From assembly GCA_964613075.1 (NCBI GenBank), contig CAZTFV010000029.1, positions 1 through 14,899 of the forward strand: a stretch of DNA of 14,899 bases, in the 5' to 3' direction. The stretch is from CAYWEP01 sp964613075. Lineage in GTDB: Bacteria > Patescibacteriota > Microgenomatia > Levybacterales > UBA12049. Below are positions 6,375 to 11,886 of this stretch, in pieces. The notes under the pieces were generated by a model. The model searched no databases. It was given only the letters and a program-made list of their open reading frames with translations, and had not been told where the DNA came from. How positions within the stretch are numbered: position 1 is the first letter of the stretch; each line of letters begins with the position of its first letter. A program made the translations under genes and the position numbers.

Positions 6375-7583
6375 TTACTTTATGGCTTTATATATCGGCG
6401 CTACAAGGGGGATTACTTGCTGCCAGTCTGTTGAATCAATGGTTGTTATTTGTTTTATTACCGATTCTATAGGAATCGCTGCTTGCGCCACCATTTGATA
6501 TCGCGGCTTACTGACTGCCTTGCTTCCTACCTGCCCGACCTGAAGAACAATGGTTTCGTCCTCCGCCTTCGTGACACTTAAGTCATGCCCTTCAAAGTGT
6601 ACCAGTGCGCCGGGCCTTGTCCTCGCTTTTGGAATGAGTGGAGTACCATCCCGATCTTGAATAAGGTATACAAACTCTCCATTGGCTAAGGGTGCAAATC
6701 TAGCAACGAACTCTATTCCTGGCTCAAGCGAATTGTAATAACTATTAAGTGCCTCCCCGACAGCGTAGTTTAAATGGGAGACGAATGGATGTTCATTTTC
6801 CGCTGCTTTACTATCAAACCTACGCTTCACAGGCTCTTCGTTATCAATTTTATAACTCTCAAAAGCCTCCAATACCAATTTTTGCATTATCTCCTGCGCT
6901 TTCTCAGAAGCCCCTGTGTCTCCTAATGCAGCCAAACCTGTAAGAATAAACTTTTGCGCAAACCAATGAAGGTCTGCTCTTTTAAGTAGGCCACTAATCT
7001 CTCGGATCCGCTGATCGGTGATCTCATACTTGAAAAGAGGAACAGTTGCTTCAAGCTGCAAGAGATCCGCCAATTCAGTCAAGCCTATTTCATACGGCGT
7101 ATATCTTCTTTCTCTATTTCCTTCCTCTATACCCTCATCATACCCTCTTTGTTCATCAACATCCAACTCCACCTCAAGCATCCTACCATCTTGTTTGTAA
7201 TAGGCATCAAATTCATACGGTGTCTCTGGCAAGCAAATCTGTGCACTGACAGGAGTAACTTCATTATCAGGCATGTAAAAGACTGCTTTTGATTTTTCAT
7301 TACTCCCGCCAAAAAAAGTCGTAACCATGACAGAACGTGGAGATCGTAAAGAGCCAGGTCTATGTCTACTAAGGTAGGTTATTTCTCTTTTTGATCCGTT
7401 AGGAATACTCTCAATGCGGGTATACTTTTCTGTCCATTCATTCAGCCTCTTTATTTCGAGGATGCTCACCCCAGTTTTCGGGTCATCATATTGCCGCTTG
7501 AATCCGCCGATTCCATATGGAATCCTCTCCCACCCTGGTAGATGATTACCTGAAGGTCTGTATAAAAAAATGTCTGGGGACAT
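6375..7583 (-). CDS. Hypothetical soluble protein, 402 residues
   Basis: No family recognised. The protein lacks a signal peptide and membrane helices. The N-terminal part (about 1-145) looks beta-rich, with aromatic and glycine residues (LPGWERIPYGIGGFKRQYDD). A very acidic stretch follows near 137-155 (ELDVDEQRGYDEGIEEG), then a helical middle (about 160-290) and a beta-rich C-terminal domain. The reading frame extends upstream to 7670, but the ATG at 7583 is preferred: a strong promoter ends six bases before it, and the extension would overlap the L,D-transpeptidase gene. The small membrane protein downstream is in the same operon, so the two may act together at the membrane; this is only positional. 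Confidence 0.72.
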   Translation of the reverse strand: MSPDIFLYRPSGNHLPGWERIPYGIGGFKRQYDDPKTGVSILEIKRLNEWTEKYTRIESIPNGSKREITYLSRHRPGSLRSPRSVMVTTFFGGSNEKSKAVFYMPDNEVTPVSAQICLPETPYEFDAYYKQDGRMLEVELDVDEQRGYDEGIEEGNRERRYTPYEIGLTELADLLQLEATVPLFKYEITDQRIREISGLLKRADLHWFAQKFILTGLAALGDTGASEKAQEIMQKLVLEAFESYKIDNEEPVKRRFDSKAAENEHPFVSHLNYAVGEALNSYYNSLEPGIEFVARFAPLANGEFVYLIQDRDGTPLIPKARTRPGALVHFEGHDLSVTKAEDETIVLQVGQVGSKAVSKPRYQMVAQAAIPIESVIKQITTIDSTDWQQVIPLVAPIYKAIK

Positions 7584-7589
7584 TGCGAG

Positions 7590-7618
7590 ATTATAGGATA
7601 AAAATGTGGTTCTTTCAA
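7590..7618 (-). promoter_or_regulatory. Strong promoter of the orphan two-gene operon
   Basis: TTGAAA (7618-7613), a 17-base spacer and a perfect TATAAT (7595-7590), followed after six bases by the ATG at 7583. The promoter lies just beyond the L,D-transpeptidase stop codon and fixes the start of the 402-residue protein. Confidence 0.8.
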
Positions 7619-7623
7619 CTTTT

Positions 7624-8226
7624 TCAGTTGTCTTCAACGTAGTACCGGATTTCCTCTTTTTTCGGATCAAGGAGGTTGTATAGATACGTTATATCTTCAT
7701 CTTTGTGCCTGATGCAGCCTGAGCTACCAGGATCTTCTTTGCCCAAACGATCAGGATTCCCTGCGATCCCGTGCAGACCAAATGCGCCTGGCAATATCCA
7801 GTGGCACTGCTGTCCATTGCACTCAGTATACGGAGTCGGTCCGTACGGCTCATCTGTCGGCGCAGGAATGTTGAGTGTCAAAAAATATGGCGCTGTTTCA
7901 GGATTGTCTTTCTGCTCCTCCTTCGCAACAAGTAGCCAATAGTCTTTCCCAAGCAATTTTGGCAACGGCGTTGGCCGCCCACCCGGAATACCTGTCTTTA
8001 CTACAAACGTTTTAACAAGCGAACTTTTCTTTCGATCTCCTGGAATCCCTTTGAACAACTCCTCTTTATTTGATTTCCGATGTAAAACAAACCAATATTT
8101 CTCTACAGGTTTCTCAGACTTTTTCTGCCAACTAAGGAGAAAGGCTCCAAAAGCGATATTAAAAATAAGCACCGAAAGCACTATCGCGATTGTTATTCTC
8201 AAAAATTTCTTCTGCTCCGAATTCAT
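7624..8226 (-). CDS. L,D-transpeptidase (YkuD domain), membrane-anchored
   Basis: Peptidoglycan cross-linking or protein-anchoring enzyme acting outside the membrane. The 200-residue protein has an uncleaved-looking N-terminal anchor (about 9-32) preceded by lysines, then a YkuD domain ending in the active-site block: His152 in GLHG and Cys171 in SSGCIR, separated by the usual spacer. The nucleophilic cysteine and following arginine are present. ECNGQQCHW near 135-143 adds two cysteines that could form a disulfide. No LysM or other cell-wall-binding domain is present. It lies between the orphan operon and a repeat-bearing spacer. The family is very secure; the exact cross-link made is unknown. 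Confidence 0.93.
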   Translation of the reverse strand: MNSEQKKFLRITIAIVLSVLIFNIAFGAFLLSWQKKSEKPVEKYWFVLHRKSNKEELFKGIPGDRKKSSLVKTFVVKTGIPGGRPTPLPKLLGKDYWLLVAKEEQKDNPETAPYFLTLNIPAPTDEPYGPTPYTECNGQQCHWILPGAFGLHGIAGNPDRLGKEDPGSSGCIRHKDEDITYLYNLLDPKKEEIRYYVEDN

Positions 8227-8233
8227 GAATGCT

Positions 8234-8263
8234 TATTATTCGAGCGAACGAAGTGAGTCGAGA
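8234..8263 (-). repeat. Dispersed 30-bp repeat, copy B
   Basis: Its reverse complement matches bases 1-30 at 26 of 30 positions. It lies directly upstream of the L,D-transpeptidase and supplies a weak promoter: TCGACT (8261-8256), 17 bases, TAATAA (8238-8233), six bases, ATG at 8226. A second short inverted repeat with TCGA arms lies beside it at about 8270-8293. Confidence 0.65.
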
Positions 8264-8313
8264 ATAACTTTTTCTCGACAAGCTCGAAAAATAATGGTTA
8301 GCTACCCTTGGAG

Positions 8314-8322
8314 ATTATACCA
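8314..8322 (-). promoter_or_regulatory. Extended -10 promoter upstream of the L,D-transpeptidase
   Basis: TGG followed by a perfect TATAAT (8319-8314) on the minus strand. If used, it gives a leader of about 80 bases containing the dispersed repeat hairpins. It begins just beyond the stop codon of the upstream membrane-protein gene. Confidence 0.45.
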
Positions 8323-8325
8323 GAC

Positions 8326-8781
8326 TTATTTCTTCTTCGTGAGGAGGTAAGAAACAACCGTGGAGATAACAATGCCACCGATCACCGCGAAGATAAATTG
8401 CGCTGCCATATCTGCCAAAATTACCTCGTTATTTGTGAATCTCATCATGCTGTATACTCTTTTGGCAAAGTCAATTGCCTGGGGGTTAACCATTGTGTAA
8501 TAGACGTAAAAAATAAATGGCGAGGTAATGCCATAGACCAGTGATATGATAAACCCTTCGCGGATACCCTGCTGAAGCGTCATTTTTCCCCTCAACTCTC
8601 TTTCTTTTTTTTCTTTTATTCCAAGATACAAGCCAACGATCGGGATCACGATATAGAAGTAATCGACAAAAGACAGGTCGCTTTTTTCACCGTTGTATAA
8701 TCCGAGGGAATGCATGAGCGCTATCCAAATCGCGATACTTGCAGAGAGAGCTAGTCCGTATTTAACGGCGTTGGTTTTCAT
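8326..8781 (-). CDS. Four-helix membrane protein, DUF4199-like
   Basis: Small integral membrane protein of unknown function. The 151 residues contain four hydrophobic segments: about 7-29, 38-55, 76-97 and 126-147. A charged loop after the second (IKEKKERELRGKMTLQQGIREGFIIS as a region near 55-80) has the spacing typical of DUF4199 proteins, which also share four helices and this length. The gene follows the 62-residue gene by three bases, so it is probably co-transcribed and translationally coupled; there is no obvious Shine-Dalgarno. The membrane topology is well supported; the family name is tentative. Confidence 0.72.
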   Translation of the reverse strand: MKTNAVKYGLALSASIAIWIALMHSLGLYNGEKSDLSFVDYFYIVIPIVGLYLGIKEKKERELRGKMTLQQGIREGFIISLVYGITSPFIFYVYYTMVNPQAIDFAKRVYSMMRFTNNEVILADMAAQFIFAVIGGIVISTVVSYLLTKKK

Positions 8782-8784
8782 AAT

Positions 8785-8973
8785 TCAGCGTTTACGCAAC
8801 GTGTAGTACGAAAGAAATGCTCCGAGTACAAATACCCACAAAAGTGGCCTGGCAACTGAGCCGAGCAGTAAAAAGGCAGTCAGAAGCGCAATAATCCAGA
8901 AAGCGATAATTGTCATGGTTTTATTTGAGGATCCGACCTTTGCGGTAGTTCTTCTTACAGCTTTTTTTGCCAT
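8785..8973 (-). CDS. Small membrane protein, 62 residues
   Basis: A lysine- and arginine-rich N-terminus (MAKKAVRRTTAK) is followed by two closely spaced hydrophobic segments (about 20-38 and 41-57) and a basic end (LRKR). I know no family for it. Its strong promoter and close spacing to the four-helix protein gene support it as real. The positive N- and C-termini predict that both ends face the cytoplasm with a short external turn. It could be a small accessory subunit of the downstream membrane protein, by position only. Confidence 0.68.
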   Translation of the reverse strand: MAKKAVRRTTAKVGSSNKTMTIIAFWIIALLTAFLLLGSVARPLLWVFVLGAFLSYYTLRKR

Positions 8974-8981
8974 ATATATGT

Positions 8982-9011
8982 ATCATACAGAGCAAAAATT
9001 ACGCTTGTCAA
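8982..9011 (-). promoter_or_regulatory. Promoter of the two-gene membrane operon
   Basis: Consensus TTGACA (9011-9006), an 18-base spacer and TATGAT (8987-8982), ending eight bases before the ATG at 8973. The transcript would have almost no leader. Confidence 0.72.
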
Positions 9012-9049
9012 TCGACACATTTCTCAGACCTTCATTATTGCCTCTATTT

Positions 9050-9110
9050 GTCATTCCCGCTCTTCCGTCATTCCCGCGAAAGTCGAAGATCCTCAAAGGA
9101 GGGCGGGAAC
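9050..9110. repeat. Composite palindrome with GTCATTCCCGC words
   Basis: GTCATTCCCGC occurs at 9050-9060 and again at 9067-9077. The second copy's TTCCCGC (9071-9077) pairs with GCGGGAA (9103-9109), and inside it CCTC (9091-9094) pairs with GAGG (9099-9102) across AAAG. This looks like one hairpin inserted into another of the same general family as the 10.6-kb cluster. Confidence 0.7.
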
Positions 9111-9125
9111 CTACATTATTGCATC

Positions 9126-9151
9126 GTCATTCTCATGTAAATGAGAATCAT
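9126..9151. repeat. Hairpin repeat, GTC-ATTCTCAT form
   Basis: ATTCTCAT (9129-9136), loop GTAA, ATGAGAAT (9141-9148): a perfect 8-bp stem preceded by GTC and followed by CAT. Same architecture, loop and tail as the copy at 10752-10771, with different stem bases. Confidence 0.85.
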
Positions 9152-9199
9152 AAACTAAACTCTTTTGATAATTCAACATTGTCAGCGCTCTTACATGGA

Positions 9200-10210
9200 T
9201 TATGATAAATAGAGCTGTTCTAGTAAATCATACCGCTTCTTTATGCCTTTATCATCCATTGTGTGATCTTCTTTTATTGATCGATTATCTAAATATCTAA
9301 TGTGCTCAAGCATACGACTTACCGTAAAAATATCAATTGCCTTTTTATCGTTCTCTGTAAGTGGTAACTCCTTCGTATATACTGAGAGAAACTCTGCAAT
9401 CATTGATTTCCAGTGATCGATTGTTATTTCCCCTTCTCTATAAAAATTGAAAAATAATACTCCTAAATCAAGTGCCACGGGCCCATATGCAAAATCAGAA
9501 AAATCAAAGATATAAAGCTTCCCATCTTCCAAAAAAAGCAGATGTCCCAACGCTAAATCGTTATGTAGTACTGATTTCGTCAAATCTGATCCTAGTTTTT
9601 GTCGTTGTAAATAATTGATTACGCCACTTCGTATCTTTCGTAACCTCTCATGGTCTTGAAGATATGGAGATTTTGCATTAGGTGAAGTAAGAAATTGGTC
9701 AAAATCTTTCATTGAGTGACTATAAATAGATTCCGCATCATGTGACGATGGGCGGATGTGTTCTATGCGCGGATAGTGCATAAGGACACTATGCATCTTT
9801 GAAACAGTTGTTGCGATTTTGTTTAACTGATCTTTCGATAAATCAGAAGCAGGTATCCTTTTTAATTTCTCAAACTTCATTACAATAACCGGATATCTGG
9901 TAAAATCTACCGTAATAAGCGCAACCCTTTCACCTGAAAGTGATGGGATAACTTCTGGGGCATGAATACCATGCTTACGTAAGTATTCGTAAATTTTTAC
10001 TTCTTCGTTTACATCTTTTGCAATTGTATCGCTATGATCAAAAATCTTTGCAATAAAGTCTTGTTTTTCTGTATGGAATATCCACACTGCATTTTCAATT
10101 CCTTCTCCTTCTGCTTTCGGAGGTTTTATATTTGTAATTCCATAAAGTTTATGAATAGCCGATCGTACGAATTCAGAAGAAAGTTTTTTAGGAGATGTCT
10201 TATTGCTCAT
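9200..10210 (-). CDS. APH/ThrB2-like small-molecule kinase
   Basis: ATP-dependent phosphotransferase of the aminoglycoside phosphotransferase/homoserine kinase II/choline kinase superfamily; the substrate is unknown. The 336 residues show a putative ATP-binding lysine in FIAKIF (Lys55), a helix with an acidic residue near EEVKIYEYL (69-77), the catalytic loop VLHNDLALGHLLF (His216, Asp218) and the metal-binding IFDFSD (Asp236), followed by GPVALDLG (Asp248). All key residues are present, so the enzyme should be active. The N-terminus begins with a short lysine-rich stretch. It is monocistronic, with a promoter facing away from the GIY-YIG gene. Neighbours give no hint of substrate, and there is no reason to call it an antibiotic-resistance enzyme. 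Confidence 0.87.
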   Translation of the reverse strand: MSNKTSPKKLSSEFVRSAIHKLYGITNIKPPKAEGEGIENAVWIFHTEKQDFIAKIFDHSDTIAKDVNEEVKIYEYLRKHGIHAPEVIPSLSGERVALITVDFTRYPVIVMKFEKLKRIPASDLSKDQLNKIATTVSKMHSVLMHYPRIEHIRPSSHDAESIYSHSMKDFDQFLTSPNAKSPYLQDHERLRKIRSGVINYLQRQKLGSDLTKSVLHNDLALGHLLFLEDGKLYIFDFSDFAYGPVALDLGVLFFNFYREGEITIDHWKSMIAEFLSVYTKELPLTENDKKAIDIFTVSRMLEHIRYLDNRSIKEDHTMDDKGIKKRYDLLEQLYLS

Positions 10211-10216
10211 GAAGAG

Positions 10217-10225
10217 AGTATACCA
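10217..10225 (-). promoter_or_regulatory. Extended -10 promoter of the kinase gene
   Basis: TGG directly followed by TATACT (10222-10217); six bases separate it from the ATG at 10210. No good -35 is visible, which fits an extended -10 promoter. Confidence 0.6.
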
Positions 10226-10254
10226 AACTGCAGGAATAGTATCTCGAATCTGTA

Positions 10255-10260
10255 TATAAT
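10255..10260 (+). promoter_or_regulatory. Putative -10 box of the GIY-YIG gene
   Basis: A perfect TATAAT 36 bases before the GTG start, with no clear -35. The transcript would carry the 10268-10287 hairpin in its leader, unlike the leaderless genes around it. Confidence 0.45.
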
Positions 10261-10265
10261 GATTT

Positions 10266-10291
10266 TGATCTTCACTTTCGTGAAGATGACA
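10266..10291. repeat. Hairpin repeat in the GIY-YIG leader
   Basis: ATCTTCAC (10268-10275), loop TTTC, GTGAAGAT (10280-10287), followed by GAC. This is the GTC-hairpin family in reverse orientation with a diverged but still perfectly paired stem. Confidence 0.8.
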
Positions 10292-10296
10292 GAAGA

Positions 10297-10602
10297 GTGA
10301 GTAAAAATTATTTCGTTTATATCATTGGAAACACCCGCCCTACGCTTTATATCGGGGTCACCAATAACTTAGTTCGCCGGGTTTATGAACATAAACAAGG
10401 GTTCGTTGATGGTTTTACGAAAAAATACAACTTAAACAAGCTATTGTACTTCGAAGTTTTCGACAATATCGAAAATGCTATTGTAAGAGAAAAACAACTA
10501 AAGCATTGGAATCGAGATTGGAAGCTGCAGTTGGTCAAGAAAGAAAACCCTACCTTAAGAGATTTATACAATCAAATAACTGAAGATTCTCAGTCAAGCT
10601 GA
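10297..10602 (+). CDS. GIY-YIG domain endonuclease-like protein
   Basis: Single-domain GIY-YIG protein of the small UPF0213/YhbQ-like type, a family with the nuclease fold but mostly unknown function. The 101 residues show FVYII (6-10, the GIY strand), LYIG (17-20), Arg27 in NNLVRRVYEHK, and Glu65 in REKQLKHW, the usual active-site set (Tyr8, Tyr18, Arg27, Glu65). The start is GTG at 10297; the frame has no nearby ATG and the FVYII motif begins five residues in. The gene is flanked by same-orientation hairpin repeats, and its last residues (SQSS) and TGA are encoded by the downstream hairpin. It points opposite to the kinase. The fold call is strong; a role in repeat mobility is a hypothesis. 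Confidence 0.88.
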   Translation: MSKNYFVYIIGNTRPTLYIGVTNNLVRRVYEHKQGFVDGFTKKYNLNKLLYFEVFDNIENAIVREKQLKHWNRDWKLQLVKKENPTLRDLYNQITEDSQSS

Positions 10603-10609
10603 GAATGAC
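10585..10609. repeat. Hairpin repeat overlapping the GIY-YIG stop
   Basis: ATTCTCAG (10586-10593), loop TCAAG, CTGAGAAT (10599-10606), then GAC. The TGA stop at 10600-10602 is inside the right arm. Its CAAGCTGAGAATGAC half is repeated exactly at 10688-10702. Confidence 0.85.
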
Positions 10610-10618
10610 AATATCAAA

Positions 10619-10643
10619 TGTCATCCTCGCGAAAGCGAGGATC
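10619..10643. repeat. Hairpin repeat, GTC-ATCCTCGC form
   Basis: ATCCTCGC (10623-10630), GAAA tetraloop, GCGAGGAT (10635-10642), with GTC before and C after. The T-to-C change in the left arm is matched by A-to-G in the right arm. Confidence 0.88.
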
Positions 10644-10687
10644 TCAAAACTCTGATCCTCAATCCCTTCGATTACTCTCTGGGCAAG

Positions 10688-10702
10688 CAAGCTGAGAATG
10701 AC
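10688..10702. repeat. Half copy of the hairpin repeat
   Basis: CAAGCTGAGAATGAC is identical to 10595-10609 but lacks the left arm, so it appears to be a truncated copy. Confidence 0.7.
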
Positions 10703-10712
10703 GACTGCTTTT

Positions 10713-10736
10713 GTCATTCTCGCGGAAGCGAGAATC
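10713..10736. repeat. Hairpin repeat, GTC-ATTCTCGC form
   Basis: ATTCTCGC (10716-10723), loop GGAA, GCGAGAAT (10728-10735), with GTC before and C after: a perfect 8-bp stem. Confidence 0.88.
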
Positions 10737-10749
10737 GCCCTTTCCACAG

Positions 10750-10774
10750 CCATTCTCGTGTAAACGAGAATCAT
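10750..10774. repeat. Hairpin repeat, ATTCTCGT form
   Basis: ATTCTCGT (10752-10759), loop GTAA, ACGAGAAT (10764-10771), followed by CAT. Same loop and tail as the 9126-9151 copy. Confidence 0.85.
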
Positions 10775-10797
10775 ATATGATTAAGTAGACCTCAATC

Positions 10798-10812
10798 AAG
10801 CCTTCGGCTTTT
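10798..10812. terminator. Possible weak terminator between convergent genes
   Basis: AAGCC, loop TTC, GGCTT, running into a four-T tract on the plus strand and with A residues upstream. It lies between the convergent GIY-YIG and 301-residue genes. The stem is short, so efficiency is doubtful. Confidence 0.35.
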
Positions 10813-10849
10813 AGGCCATATACTTTGGAGTCGCTCAGACTCGAAGAGG

Positions 10850-10885
10850 TTGATCCTGAGCGAACGAAAGGGGTCGAAGGATCAA
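10850..10885. repeat. Inverted repeat of the CCTGAGC...TCGAAGG type
   Basis: TTGATCCT (10850-10857) pairs with AGGATCAA (10878-10885) around a 20-base loop containing GAGCGAACGAAAGGGGTCGA. The rest of 10603-10896 holds only repeats; no gene is seen there. Confidence 0.65.
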
Positions 10886-10896
10886 TACACAAATAC

Positions 10897-11802
10897 CTAC
10901 CCTCTTTCCCGCAGAATATGATTTGGCAAGAGCAATTCGGTCTTAACGTTGCCTTCAGGACTAAGTAGAAGAAATTCTTGAGTGAGCTCAGAGACTAAAT
11001 CTGTCGCTAACTCATGTCCTTTTTTTCCGTTTTCTAATAACCAGTTTTCATATTGTTCTCTCGTCTTTAGCTCACCGGTCATTGCTTCTCCTAATAAGAA
11101 CCAATATTCATTGTCCAGCTTAACCAATCTTTCGAAGGGATCAAGGATTTTCGGTTGCGCAAGAAATTGCGAGCGAAAAGCTTTTGCACCTGGTATTTCT
11201 TCATGTATGTCGGGAAGTTTGTCTATTAATCCAACTGCTACTCTACGCGCAATAATACGTGGTGTATCAAAGATCATTGACAAATGCGAATAATATTCCT
11301 CGCCAAAAACTAGATCCGGATAACTATTCTTCAGAACATTTAGTCTATTATCGAAGTCTTTAGCGAGTATTGATATCTCATTTTTATCGCTGTCAACGTC
11401 AACCCAGACTTCTAGCGGATCTCTGCCGATAATATTTCCTTCCTTAGGATAGTTACCATATAACCTATGACTTATCCTGTCGACATTTCCAGGATTGCGC
11501 GGATCTATGAGCACATCGTTTACTACAACTGCTTCTTGTTTCAACACTTCTGCTTTTAGCCTCTCTATTTGCTCATATTCTGTCCCTGGCGTAGAGACAA
11601 TCAAGATCTCTATCTCGCTGCGGAAATTTAGGTCGAATTCGCTATAGGCTATGGGGCCAACAAACCGAGCGCCTTCTATGCACCTCTTTTCCAACAGATC
11701 AGCGAGAGCTTCTGTTAACATCCTCTTAGCTCTGACGAATTCTGCAGTGTCTGGTATACGATGCCCTCGTATCTGCTCCCATGAAAATACAATTGATTCC
11801 AT
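10897..11802 (-). CDS. Hypothetical protein, possible nucleotidyltransferase-like fold
   Basis: A 301-residue soluble protein without recognised family membership. Near the N-terminus, the stretch from Gly49 to Val69 (GPIAYSEFDLN, then RSEIEILIV) resembles the G-S-x..-D-x-D strand of minimal nucleotidyltransferases. Here the serine is at 54 and glutamates 63 and 65 stand where aspartates are usual. A later DVD (in EVWVDVDSD) could offer a third acid. The C-terminal half is helical. The frame continues upstream to 11874, but a TATAAT box nine bases before ATG 11802 makes that the likely start. It may form an operon with DUF2207 upstream or be independent. The nucleotidyltransferase idea is a motif guess only. 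Confidence 0.6.
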   Translation of the reverse strand: MESIVFSWEQIRGHRIPDTAEFVRAKRMLTEALADLLEKRCIEGARFVGPIAYSEFDLNFRSEIEILIVSTPGTEYEQIERLKAEVLKQEAVVVNDVLIDPRNPGNVDRISHRLYGNYPKEGNIIGRDPLEVWVDVDSDKNEISILAKDFDNRLNVLKNSYPDLVFGEEYYSHLSMIFDTPRIIARRVAVGLIDKLPDIHEEIPGAKAFRSQFLAQPKILDPFERLVKLDNEYWFLLGEAMTGELKTREQYENWLLENGKKGHELATDLVSELTQEFLLLSPEGNVKTELLLPNHILRERG

Positions 11803-11811
11803 AAGCTCTGC

Positions 11812-11817
11812 ATTATA
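11812..11817 (-). promoter_or_regulatory. -10 box of the 301-residue protein gene
   Basis: A perfect TATAAT nine bases before ATG 11802; no convincing -35. It lies in the 84-base gap after the DUF2207 gene. Confidence 0.5.
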
Positions 11818-11886
11818 CAGTATGAGGTAAGAAATTGGGAAGAGTAGAGTTATTGTGGTTTTTTGGCCAGGCATTGACGACTACTG

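Noticed and set aside
9200..10210. Aminoglycoside resistance gene
   Set aside because: Only general superfamily kinase motifs are present; no mobile-resistance context and no resistance-specific signature.
10585..10774. CRISPR-like array
   Set aside because: The repeats are short self-complementary hairpins with changing stems, mixed orientation and irregular spacing, with no cas genes nearby.
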